Positions 36,216 through 45,795 of a stretch of DNA of 64,000 nucleotides are shown piece by piece; position 1 is the first letter of the stretch, and every line of letters begins with the position of its first letter. Source of the DNA: Pseudomonadota bacterium (lineage in GTDB: Bacteria > Pseudomonadota > Alphaproteobacteria > UBA8366); assembly GCA_036339585.1 (NCBI GenBank), contig JAYZAS010000017.1, positions 1 to 64,000 of the forward strand. The letters run 5' to 3'. The translations under genes and the position numbers were made by a program. The notes under the pieces are model-generated. The model saw only the letters and a list, made by a program, of their open reading frames with translations. It ran no database searches and was not told where the DNA came from.

Positions 36216-37484
36216 ATGGTACGCTTAAAGGATATTCCTTCCGGCGAAAGAGAAATGCTCAAGGAATTACCTTGTCCTGAATTTGAAGACACACCGTTCG
36301 TCAGGATAAACAAACCTCTCTCCCAATGCCGCATTTCGTTGTTATCTACAGCTGCTATACAGAGGCGTGGTGAAAAATTATTTTGGCGTGGCGCAGTAGA
36401 TTATAGGGTTATCCCAGGTGATATTGAGCCAAATGATATTGTGATGTCACATTCATCTGTCAATTTTGATCGGACGGGTTTCCAGCAAGATCTAAATATT
36501 TGCTTTCCGCTTGAGCGTCTTCAAGAGCTCGTTAGTAGGGGTATTGTTGGTTCAGTGGGGGCATTCCATTATTCAGTGATAGGTGGTTCGGAACCGGAAC
36601 AGCTTAAACCTGCTGCACTAGAAATAGCGCGGATGTTAAAAAACGATCATGTCGATGTTCTTTTCCTCGTGCCGATATGACCGAAATGTACGCGCGCCGT
36701 TGGCGGGCTTTCACATTACTTCGAGCAGGAAGGAATTGCTACCTTGCAGATAAGTCTCGTGCGATTACATTCTGAAAAGATCCGGCCACCACGGGCTCTC
36801 TGGGTGCCGTTTGAGTTAGGGCGACCGTTGGGTGTTCCAAACGATCCCAAATTCCAGCATCGCGTAATTTCTGCCGTCCTTGATCTCCTTAAGCACGATG
36901 GAGGTCCGGTCTTAGAGGACTATCTGGAGGAAGTGCCAGACGGAGAAGCGAAAGACAGGCAGGCTGGGATGAATGGCCAATTTTGTCCAATTAGTTCAAT
37001 CTCAACACGTTCAAAAGATAGCGATCTAATGAAGGCATTTGAAGCTGAGATTAATCATCTCGCGCCTTGGTATGAAATGGCTGTTAACCAGCGTCGTCGA
37101 ACTACGGTTGGCGTTAGCGAGCTCGAGATTTTAGAGGCTGCCCGTTTCTTAGCAGCAATGATCGAGAGCGGGGATCCCCCAGTTCCTCGTAATGACCTTG
37201 AACGTGGACCTATGTTGAAACTGTGTTGTGAGGACCTCACCTCTTTTTACGGTGAAGCCATATCAGTCCAGCCTGGAATGAAAGCTTCTATCGCAGTAGA
37301 AAACTGGATTTGGGGCCATACAATTCTGGGGGAAACGATGTGGAGAATCCGCGAGATTAATCTGGAATCGAAGGATGATTTTATGCGTTACCATGCCCAG
37401 CGCTCGCTAGTTCCAGACCGGCAAATACACCTTCGAGAGGAGAATCCGAGGATTTTTAGGAGTTGGTCTTTGGTTAAAAAATAG
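36216..37484 (+). CDS. Selenoprotein, glycine/sarcosine/betaine reductase B (GrdB)-family, Sec at codon 155
   Basis: One 422-residue frame runs from ATG 36216 to the stop at 37482-37484, interrupted only by TGA at 36678-36680. Reading TGA as selenocysteine gives V-P-I-U-P-K-C-T-R, a U-x-x-C redox motif at the position where the GrdB-like family carries its active residue. The upstream part has the family stretch V-N-F-D-R-T-G-F-Q-Q-D-L-N (82-94). The downstream part has P-P-R-A-L-W-V-P-F-E-L-G-R-P-L-G. A hairpin with a G-U-U loop starts 11 nt after the UGA (separate entry). Characterised GrdB enzymes are anaerobic Stickland reductases, and the role in this apparently aerobic organism is unknown. 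The Sec insertion genes (selA, selB, selC) are not in the window. A TTG start at 36744 for a separate second ORF is much less likely. Confidence 0.85.
36692..36708 (+). promoter_or_regulatory. Candidate bacterial SECIS hairpin
   Basis: Directly after the in-frame UGA, CGCC (36695-36698) pairs with GGCG (36702-36705) around a G-U-U loop. A G-G mismatch and two further pairs (GC/GC) extend it below. The loop begins 18 nt after the UGA and has G as its first base, as published models of bacterial selenocysteine insertion elements require. The hairpin lies inside the coding region and must also encode T-R-A-V-G-G. Confidence 0.6.
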
Positions 37485-37685
37485 GCTGATGTTTAAATTC
37501 GCTACCCCCAGTGTGGCACTAAAGAGTAATGGTAGTGCGGTTGTCATTTGAGACTAGAAACAAAAAGTTAAACCGTGCTGTTATACTCATTAATTTAAAG
37601 TTTAGATTGTGAACGGTAATCAAAGTTCTATGCGTAAAAATGTTGAGAATCGTAATTCATTTTTTAGGGGCCTTATGAAGTAGGG

Positions 37686-39872
37686 ATGGGCGAAGATATT
37701 GAGAATATTCGAAAATCGGGTGATTTTTTGGTCTCGTGGCATCCAGAAAAACGCTACAAACGCCCGTTGTCCGAAGGCGGCATTCCATTTGCATTGAAGA
37801 GTGATTTCAAGCCTGCAGGTGATCAGCCGGACGCGATTAACGAATTGGCATCTGGTTTGAGGGCTGGTGAGCGCGATCAAGTTTTGCTTGGTGTAACCGG
37901 CTCCGGGAAAACCTTTACCGTTGCACAAGTAATACAGGAGTTACAGCGGCCCGCCATAATGCTGGCCCCAAATAAGACGCTGGCAGCTCAACTTTATGGT
38001 GAGATGAAAGGATTTTTCCCCGATAATGCGGTTGAATATTTTGTCTCCTACTATGATTACTATCAGCCGGAAGCATATGTCCCGCGTTCGGATACATATA
38101 TTGAGAAGGATGCATCAATTAACGAACAAATTGATCGTATGCGCCACGCAGCAACTCGTGCTCTTTTGGAGCGAGACGATGTAATTATAGTTGCATCAGT
38201 GTCATGTATTTACGGCATCGGCTCGGTGGAGAGCTATTCGGAGATGGTCGTATCGTTGCAAGTTAGCCAACACATCAATCCTCGTGACTTATTGAAAGAG
38301 TTTGTGGCACTGCAATACCGACGTAATGATGGAAATTTCCACAGAGGCACTTTCCGTGTTCGAGGTGATACGATTGAGATTTTTCCGGCTCATTATGAAG
38401 ATCGTGCTTGGCGTATTGGTTTTTTTGGTGATGAAATAGAAAGTATCCACGAATTTGATCCGCTGACCGGAGAGAAGATTAATACGCTAGAAAAGGTTCG
38501 GATATATGCAAACAGTCATTACGTGACGCCAAAGCCTACCTTGAGTCAAGCCATGAAGGGTATTAAAAACGAGCTTCAGGGCCGCCTGGACCAGCTGCAC
38601 GGATTATCAAAGCTTTTAGAAGCACAAAGACTCGAGCAACGCACAATCTTTGATCTTGAAATGATAGAAGCAACTGGGTCCTGTGCGGGAATTGAAAATT
38701 ATTCGCGTTATTTGACAGGTAGAAATCCTGGAGAGCCTCCCCCAACACTTTTTGAGTATATACCCGACAATGCAATATTAATTGTAGATGAGTGTCATGT
38801 CACAGTACCTCAAGTAGGGGGAATGTTTCGTGGTGATTATAATCGAAAATCTACTCTTGCTGAATATGGCTTCCGTTTGCCCTCTTGCGTTGATAATCGG
38901 CCCTTAAAATTTGAAGAATGGGACGCTATGCGCCCCCAAACAATTTTCGTCTCCGCTACCCCTAGCCCGTGGGAATTAGAGCGCACGGATGGTGTGATAA
39001 TCGAACAGGTGGTGCGGCCGACCGGTTTGATTGATCCAGTCTGCATTGTCCGCCCCATCCAAAGGCAGGTTGATGATCTACTTGCTGAATGCAGAGGTTG
39101 CGCTGAACGGAACCAGCGTGTCTTGGTAACGACCCTAACAAAAAGGATGGCAGAAGATCTTACTGAATATATGACCGAAGCAGGCCTCAAAGTCAGGTAT
39201 CTCCATTCCGATGTTGATACCCTTGAGAGGATCGAGATTATCCGTGACCTTCGGCTCGGAATTTTTGACATACTTATTGGTATAAATCTTTTGCGGGAAG
39301 GATTAGACATTCCAGAATGCGCTCTGGTCGCAATTTTGGACGCAGATAAGGAAGGTTTTTTAAGATCTCGTACGTCGCTTGTGCAGACAATTGGTCGTGC
39401 CGCTCGTAATATTGACGGCCGCGTGATCCTTTATGCTGATACCATTACTAATTCGCTGGAGTCTGCCATTAGTGAAACAAACCGGCGCCGCAAGAAGCAA
39501 GAAGCATATAATAAAAAATATGGTATTACACCGGAGAGTGTGCGGAAAGAGATCGGCGACATTCTAGATAGTGTTTATGAAAAAGATCACTTGACCGTAG
39601 ATACGGGCGACCCGGAACACGCTCATCTGATCGGGATGGATTTAAAAGGCTATATCAGCGAACTTGAGAATAGAATGCAGGCTTTCGCAGCGGATCTGGA
39701 ATTTGAAAAGGCGGCACAGCTGCGGGATGAGATCTCTAGGCTTGAGGCTTACGATCTCGATATGCCAGCCGATACACTGCCCATAGATCCAAATATTGCT
39801 GCTGAAATTAAATCTGTCTCGCGCGATATTTTGCCCAAGAGCCGAAAGCGCCAAAAAAAGCGCCGAAACTAA
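37686..39872 (+). CDS. uvrB: UvrABC system protein B
   Basis: UvrB is the damage-verifying helicase-like subunit of nucleotide excision repair. The 728-residue protein has Walker [10 protein letters not shown] at about 67-75, the beta-hairpin [12 protein letters not shown] (about 119-130) and a DEAD-type motif [10 protein letters not shown] at about 363-372 (most UvrB have D-E-S-H). The helicase motif G-R-A-A-R-N is at about 570, and the C-terminal UVR domain (A-A-Q-L-R-D-E-I-x-x-L-E) near 680-695 binds UvrC. The lysine-rich tail is normal. uvrC is 3.1 kb downstream with the two enolase-superfamily genes between. Confidence 0.96.
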   Translation: MGEDIENIRKSGDFLVSWHPEKRYKRPLSEGGIPFALKSDFKPAGDQPDAINELASGLRAGERDQVLLGVTGSGKTFTVAQVIQELQRPAIMLAPNKTLAAQLYGEMKGFFPDNAVEYFVSYYDYYQPEAYVPRSDTYIEKDASINEQIDRMRHAATRALLERDDVIIVASVSCIYGIGSVESYSEMVVSLQVSQHINPRDLLKEFVALQYRRNDGNFHRGTFRVRGDTIEIFPAHYEDRAWRIGFFGDEIESIHEFDPLTGEKINTLEKVRIYANSHYVTPKPTLSQAMKGIKNELQGRLDQLHGLSKLLEAQRLEQRTIFDLEMIEATGSCAGIENYSRYLTGRNPGEPPPTLFEYIPDNAILIVDECHVTVPQVGGMFRGDYNRKSTLAEYGFRLPSCVDNRPLKFEEWDAMRPQTIFVSATPSPWELERTDGVIIEQVVRPTGLIDPVCIVRPIQRQVDDLLAECRGCAERNQRVLVTTLTKRMAEDLTEYMTEAGLKVRYLHSDVDTLERIEIIRDLRLGIFDILIGINLLREGLDIPECALVAILDADKEGFLRSRTSLVQTIGRAARNIDGRVILYADTITNSLESAISETNRRRKKQEAYNKKYGITPESVRKEIGDILDSVYEKDHLTVDTGDPEHAHLIGMDLKGYISELENRMQAFAADLEFEKAAQLRDEISRLEAYDLDMPADTLPIDPNIAAEIKSVSRDILPKSRKRQKKRRN

Positions 39873-40003
39873 TCCTCTCGTGATTCAAAAAACCAGCTAT
39901 CTCACAGAATTCATCAATTGGATATTAGGCACCGCCAAGCAATGACCTCGTGTGTGGAGATACAGGTCGTTATATTCGACATTAAACCCTATGGGAGGCC
40001 GAC

Positions 40004-41152
40004 ATGAAAATTACTAAAGTTAAAACCCATCCACTTTTTGCCCCAATCAGAGAACCTTATTGGACGGCGCAAGAGGCGAGCAACGGAGTGCGCGCGATAA
40101 TCACTGAGATTGAAACAGATCAGGGCATTACTGGCTACTCGAAAATACAGGGGACACCTCAAAAGGATATTTGTAAGTTTATCGAACAATTTATTGAGTT
40201 GATTAAAGGTTGGGATCCCCTTGAGTCAACGGTCATCTGGGAATACCTCTTTAAATTAGCCTGTCCTCGACCGCGTGCGCCGTACCAAGAGGATGGCTTG
40301 CCGGATCCTTTGCCGCGCTCAGCTCGTCCACAAATAACGGCCGCAATAGCTGCAATAGATATCGCGCTTTGGGATATCAAAGGTAAGGAAGCAGGTATGC
40401 CTGTCTGGAAAATACTTGGTGGGTCGAAGTCCCCAATTCTTAGCTATTCTACTGGTGGTTATTTCAGACAGGGGCGAGAAAGGCTTTCCGTCGTTGACGA
40501 ATTTTCTGGTTTCGTTGCGAAAGGTTATAAAGCAGTAAAGTGCAAAATGGGTTTCGAAACGATGGAAGATGATCTAGAGCGGATTGCTGCTGTGCGCAAT
40601 GTTATTGGCCCAAATGTTCAGCTTATGCTTGACATGAATGCTTGCTATGATTTGCGCACCTGCATTGAGTTTGGAAAACGTGTTGCTGAGAATAACATAA
40701 CATGGATTGAGGAACCCCTTCATTGGTATCTTCAGCCGCGCGACTACAAGAAGCTTGCAACCTCTGTTCCCATTAAATTAGCTCATGGAGAACGTGAGAT
40801 GACACGATTTACAATTCGTGACTTTGTTGATGGAGGAGGTGTAACGTTTGTGCAGTTTGACTCAACTCGTTATTCGGGCTTGACTGAATGTTTAAGAATA
40901 GCTCAAATTTGTGAACAATATGGGGTTTATATAGTTCCTCATCACGCCGCTGAGTTACATGCCCATGTGGTTTCTGCATTTCCATCAGCCTCATTCATGT
41001 TGGAGACACACGGAGATCCCGAACGAGATCCTATATGGCATTACCTTTTTCGTGAACGAGCAGAGGTGGTAGATTCATATGTCTATTTAAATGACAGACC
41101 TGGTCTTGGTATTGAGTTTGATTGGGCTTTTGCAAAATCAATCGCAGCTTAA
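40004..41152 (+). CDS. Mandelate racemase/muconate lactonizing enzyme family protein (tandem copy 1)
   Basis: A 382-residue enolase-superfamily enzyme. Such enzymes abstract a proton alpha to a carboxylate with Mg2+ bound by three acidic residues. The N-terminal capping domain starts M-K-I-T-K-V-K-T-H-P. The barrel carries the K-x-K motif K-C-K, then L-M-L-D-M-N (Asp ligand), W-I-E-E-P-L-H-W (Glu ligand) and A-H-G-E-R-E (third ligand). A late P-H-H-A-A-E region may supply a general acid/base His. It is about half identical, by eye, to the next gene, pointing to an old tandem duplication. The substrate (a sugar acid or similar dehydration) is unknown. Confidence 0.88.
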   Translation: MKITKVKTHPLFAPIREPYWTAQEASNGVRAIITEIETDQGITGYSKIQGTPQKDICKFIEQFIELIKGWDPLESTVIWEYLFKLACPRPRAPYQEDGLPDPLPRSARPQITAAIAAIDIALWDIKGKEAGMPVWKILGGSKSPILSYSTGGYFRQGRERLSVVDEFSGFVAKGYKAVKCKMGFETMEDDLERIAAVRNVIGPNVQLMLDMNACYDLRTCIEFGKRVAENNITWIEEPLHWYLQPRDYKKLATSVPIKLAHGEREMTRFTIRDFVDGGGVTFVQFDSTRYSGLTECLRIAQICEQYGVYIVPHHAAELHAHVVSAFPSASFMLETHGDPERDPIWHYLFRERAEVVDSYVYLNDRPGLGIEFDWAFAKSIAA

Positions 41153-41171
41153 GTTTAGGGGGGTAGTCGGC

Positions 41172-42329
41172 ATGAAAATCACTGAAGTTATTACACATCC
41201 AATGAAAGTTAATCTCAAACAGGCGAGTTGGACTGCGCATGAGATAAGTGCATCGGCGGCATTGACACTTTTTGAAGTACATACTGATGAAGGCATTGTT
41301 GGTTACGGTGAAGTTCAAGGAGGACCTCAGAATGTGATCTGCGAATTAGCGCGGCAGTTCAAGGAATGTATTCTAGGTATGGACCCACTCGGGCATATTG
41401 AGATTTGGGAAAAGCTTTTCTCTGCGACCTCACCAAGACCTGGAGGTCTTGGCTCATGGGATGGACTGCCGGCGCCCCTTCCTCGAGAGCGGCGGCCACA
41501 GGCAATGGCGGCGATTGGTGGTATAGACATTGCGTTGTGGGATATAAAAGGTAAATTCGCAAACCAACCAGTCTTCAAGCTGTTAGGAGGTACCCGTACA
41601 AAGGTATTCACATATTCTACTGGCGGATATTATGTTGAAGGTGAATCTTTAGGCGCTTGTGCAAAAGAATTCGCCGGATTTGTGGAGAAAGGATATCGTG
41701 CGGTTAAACTCAAGACCGGCGCTTTGGGGATTAAAAGGGAACTGGAACGCATTCGTGCGGTACGGGAAGTGATAGGGCCTCAAACTAAACTAATGCTGGA
41801 TATGAACGCACCGTATAATGTCCAAGATTGCATTGCATTCGCGAGGGCGGTGGAGCCATTTGATATTTACTGGTTAGAAGAGCCGTTGCACTGGTACCTT
41901 CAACCAGCTGACTACGTAAGATTAGCTGAGGCTTCACCAATACCGTTAGCACATGGTGAGCGTGAATGGAGTAGGTTTACTGTACGCGACTTTATAGATA
42001 GTGGAGCGCTAGGATACGTTCAGTTTGACTCCACTCGCTACGCTGGGTTTACCGAATCTTTGAGGGTAGCGCATTATGCAGAGCAAAATGGCGTTATAAT
42101 TGCGCCACATACGGCTCCGCAAATACACGCACACTTGGTTGCGGCATTCGGAGAAGCCGCATTCGGTGCAGAATCGCATGGAGGGCATGACCGTCATCCG
42201 ATTCAGCATAGGCTTTATTCTGAATGTGCCAAAGCCATGCCTGATGGCATGGTACATTTGAATGAAAAGCCGGGTTTTGGATTCGAAATTGATTTTGACT
42301 ATGTCAAGTCGGTTTCTCTTAATAATTGA
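41172..42329 (+). CDS. Mandelate racemase/muconate lactonizing enzyme family protein (tandem copy 2)
   Basis: A 385-residue paralogue of the gene 20 bp upstream. It keeps the enolase-superfamily catalytic pattern: K-L-K (K-x-K), L-M-L-D-M-N, W-L-E-E-P-L-H-W, A-H-G-E-R-E-W and A-P-H-T-A-P-Q-I-H-A. The second His of the late motif in copy 1 (P-H-H) is replaced here (P-H-T), which may change acid/base chemistry or substrate. I use the ATG at 41172, which follows a purine-rich stretch and aligns with the start of copy 1; longer in-frame readings would overlap copy 1. The two genes are probably cotranscribed. Confidence 0.88.
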   Translation: MKITEVITHPMKVNLKQASWTAHEISASAALTLFEVHTDEGIVGYGEVQGGPQNVICELARQFKECILGMDPLGHIEIWEKLFSATSPRPGGLGSWDGLPAPLPRERRPQAMAAIGGIDIALWDIKGKFANQPVFKLLGGTRTKVFTYSTGGYYVEGESLGACAKEFAGFVEKGYRAVKLKTGALGIKRELERIRAVREVIGPQTKLMLDMNAPYNVQDCIAFARAVEPFDIYWLEEPLHWYLQPADYVRLAEASPIPLAHGEREWSRFTVRDFIDSGALGYVQFDSTRYAGFTESLRVAHYAEQNGVIIAPHTAPQIHAHLVAAFGEAAFGAESHGGHDRHPIQHRLYSECAKAMPDGMVHLNEKPGFGFEIDFDYVKSVSLNN

Positions 42330-42984
42330 GAATAGGCTTTCCAAGCTAAAATAAAGTATAGATTTGCAAATTAATATGTCTTGACTAATGGCAGGCTGTA
42401 ATATTGATGCTTATACGGCAAGTGGAATTCAAGCCTTTAAGTAGGAGAATCTATTTTGCAGTCAAAAGTATACTTGATACTTTAAAAAAGCTGGCCCGAC
42501 TAAATTATGTATTTGAGGGTGCCTTGGTTGGATCTATTCAAAACTATTGACTTTTCCGGTTCAATTTTTAGGCGTCTTAACTGTATGATTGTACAAGTCC
42601 CTATCAAAGAAAGGCTTTTTCGGCTCAGTTTTTAGTTGGAAGTTGTACACAGCATCCTTTAACAACTACGACTCACGGTGTTTATTTTTTTTCAGTTAGG
42701 TATTAACGAAAATATTATTTCAAAAATGTCTTTTATTGATATAAAACAATGCCTTATTTTATTTGCCTAAATTTTGTGCAAAAATGCAGTTTGCAGGGGA
42801 TTTCAATGCTTGGGTTGGTCGAGGACAGGATTTCAACAGAGTTATCCACATAATAGGCGCAAATGAAAAAAGTGCTTGCATTACTCGCACCACCAAGTTG
42901 CTAGGGTCGAAGGTGGCTGCCTGAAACTTTTAATTGTGGTCGCCCTAAAACTGTTCCGAAAATACTCAATAGGAAGCCGGAGGA
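42330..42984. other. 655-bp AT-rich non-coding gap with DnaA-box-like sites
   Basis: No gene could be supported here. It holds one perfect DnaA box (separate entry) and two near matches: TTGTACACA at 42643-42651, and TTTTGCACA on the minus strand near 42775-42783. A very AT-rich stretch with T-runs and A-runs lies at about 42675-42775, between the near matches. This could be a regulatory region for uvrC, or conceivably an origin-like element. Confidence 0.45.
42842..42850 (+). promoter_or_regulatory. Perfect DnaA box TTATCCACA
   Basis: An exact match to the consensus DnaA box, 135 bp before the uvrC start codon and 70 bp after an AT-rich tract. A single 9-bp match is not rare across a genome; its value comes from the two near-consensus sites in the same gap. 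Confidence 0.5.
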
Positions 42985-44925
42985 ATGAGCGCCAGCAAAA
43001 TACAAATGCAAAAACAAAAAACAGTTGTGGGGCAGTCTATAAATTTAGCGCGTGGTGTTGAGGTAATTAAGGCAAACTTAGCAACATTGCCAGGAAAGCC
43101 TGGTGTTTATCGTATGCAAGACCCAAATGGTGACGCACTCTATGTGGGTAAGGCCCGTAACCTAAAAAAGCGAGTGGCGGCTTACACTAAACCTATGCGC
43201 ATGCCCACAAGAATTCAGCGCATGGTGGCCGCAACTGTTTCTATGGAATTCATCACTACACATACCGAAGCTGAGGCGTTGTTATTGGAGTCCAATCTGA
43301 TAAAGAAGTTGAGACCGCGTTACAATGTACTGCTCAAGGATGACAAGTCTTTTCCATATATTTTGATAACTGGTGAGCATGATTTTGCGCGGGTAGTTAA
43401 GCATCGTGGGGCCCGAAAAAGAAACAATGATCGGGCTGGTCGGTATTTTGGTCCATTTGCCTCTGCAGGCTCTGTTAATAGGACAATTTCAGCGCTCCAA
43501 CGTGCATTTTTATTACGCAATTGTTCGGATCATATTTTCTCTACGCGCACTAGACCGTGTCTCCAGTATCAGATTAAGCGGTGTGCTGCACCCTGTGTTG
43601 GCAAAATTAATAAAGAGGAATATGCGGCGTTAGTGGATCAGGCTTATGATTTTCTGTCTGGGCGTTCGCATCGTGTTCAGCAAGCTCTAGGTGAGCGAAT
43701 GCAAGCGGCCAGCGATGCTCGTGACTTCGAGAGGGCCGCCCAAATTCGTGACCGTATTCGCGCTCTGAGTCGGATTCAGGCTCATCAAGATATAAATATT
43801 TCTGGTCTTGGTGACGTCGATGTAATAGCAGTTGCACAAGAGAGTGGACATTGTTGCATACAAATATTCTTTTTCCGAGGTGGCCGCAACTACGGTAACA
43901 GGGCATATTTCCCAAGCCACGACCGTAACGACCGACCAGAGAAGGTCTTGGCCGCATTCTTAGGACAATTTTATGAACAAAGTCCGGCACCGAAGTCGAT
44001 TGTACTTGGTATTGAAGCGCCAGAACAGAAATTGATCGCTGAGGCAATTTCTTTGAGAGCCGGCCACAAGGTCAGTATCCGGACTGCAAGCCGAGGAAGG
44101 AGAAAGAAGCTTGTTGAGCATGCGTTTACAAACGCTTGTAACGCACTTGCTAGGCGTTTAGCCGAGCAGGAATCACAAATCAGGCTTCTCAAAGAGTTAG
44201 GTCAAAGACTTGGTTTGGAAGGACGGCTAGATAGAGTAGAGGTATACGATAATAGTCACATACAAGGTGACAACGCCGTTGGCGGCATGGTCGTTGCCGG
44301 TCCGTCTGGATTTATCAAAAATGCATATCGCAAATTTAATATTCGTTCAAAAAATGCTGCTACAAGTCGCTCAAAAAGAAGTCGTGGTGGAGACGATTAT
44401 GAAATGATGCGAGAAGTACTGAAACGTAGGTTCTCGCGCGTCCTAAAAGATGACCCGGAAAGACGGTCAGGGCAGTGGCCTGATTTGGTCATTCTAGATG
44501 GGGGGAAGGGTCAATTGTCAGCTGCGAAAGACGTTCTCGGCGAATTAGACATTCAAGATGTGCCTCTTCTTGCAATCTCTAAAGGACCTGATCGACATGC
44601 TGGACGAGAACAGTTTCACATGCTTGGAAAAGCTTCATTTATCATGCCGTCTCGCGATCCATTGTTGCATTATTGCCAGCGGCTTCGTGATGAAGCTCAT
44701 CGTTTTGCCATTGGGGCACACCGGACTCGACGTAAAAATTCTATCGCAATGTCCCCACTGGATGAGATCGCTGGTATTGGGGCAAAACGGAAAAAATCCC
44801 TGCTGATGCGATTTGGATCTTCTAGGGGTGTTTCAGAGGCTGGTTTGTCGGACCTTAAGGCAGTCGAAGGCATAAGTGGGCATGTTGCAAAGAAAATTTA
44901 TGATTATTTTCATGACGATGTTTAA
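42985..44925 (+). CDS. uvrC: UvrABC system protein C
   Basis: UvrC makes both incisions in nucleotide excision repair. The 646-residue protein has the N-terminal GIY-YIG nuclease (P-G-V-Y-R-M-Q-D and A-L-Y-V-G-K-A-R-N-L-K-K-R-V, residues about 39-66). A UVR domain binding UvrB lies near 240-255, followed by the RNase H-like C-terminal nuclease with Y-D-N-S-H-I-Q-G-D at about 418-426. The helix-hairpin-helix pair is near the end (I-A-G-I-G-A-K-R-K-K and V-E-G-I-S-G-H-V-A). The start ATG is preceded by GGAGGA very close by; a later in-frame ATG at 43006 is possible. Confidence 0.95.
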   Translation: MSASKIQMQKQKTVVGQSINLARGVEVIKANLATLPGKPGVYRMQDPNGDALYVGKARNLKKRVAAYTKPMRMPTRIQRMVAATVSMEFITTHTEAEALLLESNLIKKLRPRYNVLLKDDKSFPYILITGEHDFARVVKHRGARKRNNDRAGRYFGPFASAGSVNRTISALQRAFLLRNCSDHIFSTRTRPCLQYQIKRCAAPCVGKINKEEYAALVDQAYDFLSGRSHRVQQALGERMQAASDARDFERAAQIRDRIRALSRIQAHQDINISGLGDVDVIAVAQESGHCCIQIFFFRGGRNYGNRAYFPSHDRNDRPEKVLAAFLGQFYEQSPAPKSIVLGIEAPEQKLIAEAISLRAGHKVSIRTASRGRRKKLVEHAFTNACNALARRLAEQESQIRLLKELGQRLGLEGRLDRVEVYDNSHIQGDNAVGGMVVAGPSGFIKNAYRKFNIRSKNAATSRSKRSRGGDDYEMMREVLKRRFSRVLKDDPERRSGQWPDLVILDGGKGQLSAAKDVLGELDIQDVPLLAISKGPDRHAGREQFHMLGKASFIMPSRDPLLHYCQRLRDEAHRFAIGAHRTRRKNSIAMSPLDEIAGIGAKRKKSLLMRFGSSRGVSEAGLSDLKAVEGISGHVAKKIYDYFHDDV

Positions 44926-44951
44926 GGTAGACTGAGGTAGGAGATTATTTG

Positions 44952-45524
44952 ATGTTTACCAATTTGCCCAATTTGCTAACTGTCTCGCGCATTTTTGTTA
45001 TCGTGCCGTTGATAGCATTGCTGTATGCGGAAGGGCATGTTTTGCGCTGGATTGCGCTGGGATTATTTACGTTGGCTTGTTTAACGGATTTCTTTGATGG
45101 CTATATCGCACGTTCAATGAACCAAATATCAAATTTTGGCCGATTTTTGGATCCCGTGGCGGATAAACTTCTGGTCGTCGCAGTCGCCTTAATGCTTGTT
45201 GCCGATGGTCGTATTGACGGCTTTGTTGTGTTGGCAGCTTTGGTAATTATGATGAGGGAAATACTAGTTTCTGGTTTGCGAGAATACTTAGCTGAGTTGA
45301 AGGTTCGGCTTCCAGTTTCAAGTCTTGCAAAATGGAAGACTGTGATACAAATGATTGCGCTTGGGCATCTCATTATCCATGATGCAGGGCCTGCTGCTTA
45401 TCCTACGATTTTAGTTGGAGAGACGGGACTCTGGAGTGCTGCTGTGTTTACCTTAATAACGGGTTATGACTATCTCAGTGCTTCCCGAAGGCACCTGAAA
45501 GACGTGGGCTCAAGTAATTCTTAG
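44952..45524 (+). CDS. pgsA: CDP-diacylglycerol-glycerol-3-phosphate 3-phosphatidyltransferase
   Basis: PgsA makes phosphatidylglycerophosphate, the first committed step to phosphatidylglycerol and cardiolipin. The 190-residue membrane protein has four to five hydrophobic helices. It carries the CDP-alcohol phosphotransferase motif D-x2-D-G-x2-A-R-x8-G-x3-D-x3-D as D-F-F-D-G-Y-I-A-R followed by G-R-F-L-D-P-V-A-D (about 40-65). I start at ATG 44952, one codon inside a TTG-initiated frame. It sits between uvrC and moaD on the same strand, a common alphaproteobacterial order. Confidence 0.94.
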   Translation: MFTNLPNLLTVSRIFVIVPLIALLYAEGHVLRWIALGLFTLACLTDFFDGYIARSMNQISNFGRFLDPVADKLLVVAVALMLVADGRIDGFVVLAALVIMMREILVSGLREYLAELKVRLPVSSLAKWKTVIQMIALGHLIIHDAGPAAYPTILVGETGLWSAAVFTLITGYDYLSASRRHLKDVGSSNS

Positions 45525-45542
45525 CGCAATGGATGATTTACC

Positions 45543-45794
45543 ATGAAATTACTTTATTTTGCATGGGTTCGGCAACAAACGGGGGTTAACGAAGAGTACG
45601 TTACTCCTCCTCATGATGTTAATAATGTAGGTAAGTTAATTGATTGGCTGCGCCAGCGTGGGCCACAATACGCCCGAGCATTTGAAGACGTCGCTGCACT
45701 CAGGGTGGCTATTAACCACGAAATCGTCGATTTTGATGCTAAACTTAGCGAGGACGATGAAGTCGCACTTTTTCCCCCGGTCACAGGGGGGTAA
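45543..45794 (+). CDS. moaD: Molybdopterin synthase sulfur carrier subunit
   Basis: MoaD is the ubiquitin-like small subunit of molybdopterin synthase and carries sulfur as a C-terminal thiocarboxylate. The 83-residue protein starts with M-K-L-L-Y-F-A-W-V-R and ends with the essential diglycine in P-P-V-T-G-G. Its stop is one base before the moaE start, so the two subunits are made together. Confidence 0.94.
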   Translation: MKLLYFAWVRQQTGVNEEYVTPPHDVNNVGKLIDWLRQRGPQYARAFEDVAALRVAINHEIVDFDAKLSEDDEVALFPPVTGG

Positions 45795-45795
45795 A

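Noticed and set aside
36744-37484. A separate gene starting at TTG 36744
   Set aside because: It is in frame with the ORF upstream of the UGA, lacks a ribosome binding site, and together they make one family-length protein; treated as the C-terminal part of the selenoprotein.
37615-37940. A minus-strand ORF opposite the uvrB start
   Set aside because: It is antisense to the conserved uvrB N-terminus and has no independent support.
42876-43061. A short ORF before uvrC
   Set aside because: It overlaps the uvrC start in another frame, has no Shine-Dalgarno, and shows no family resemblance.
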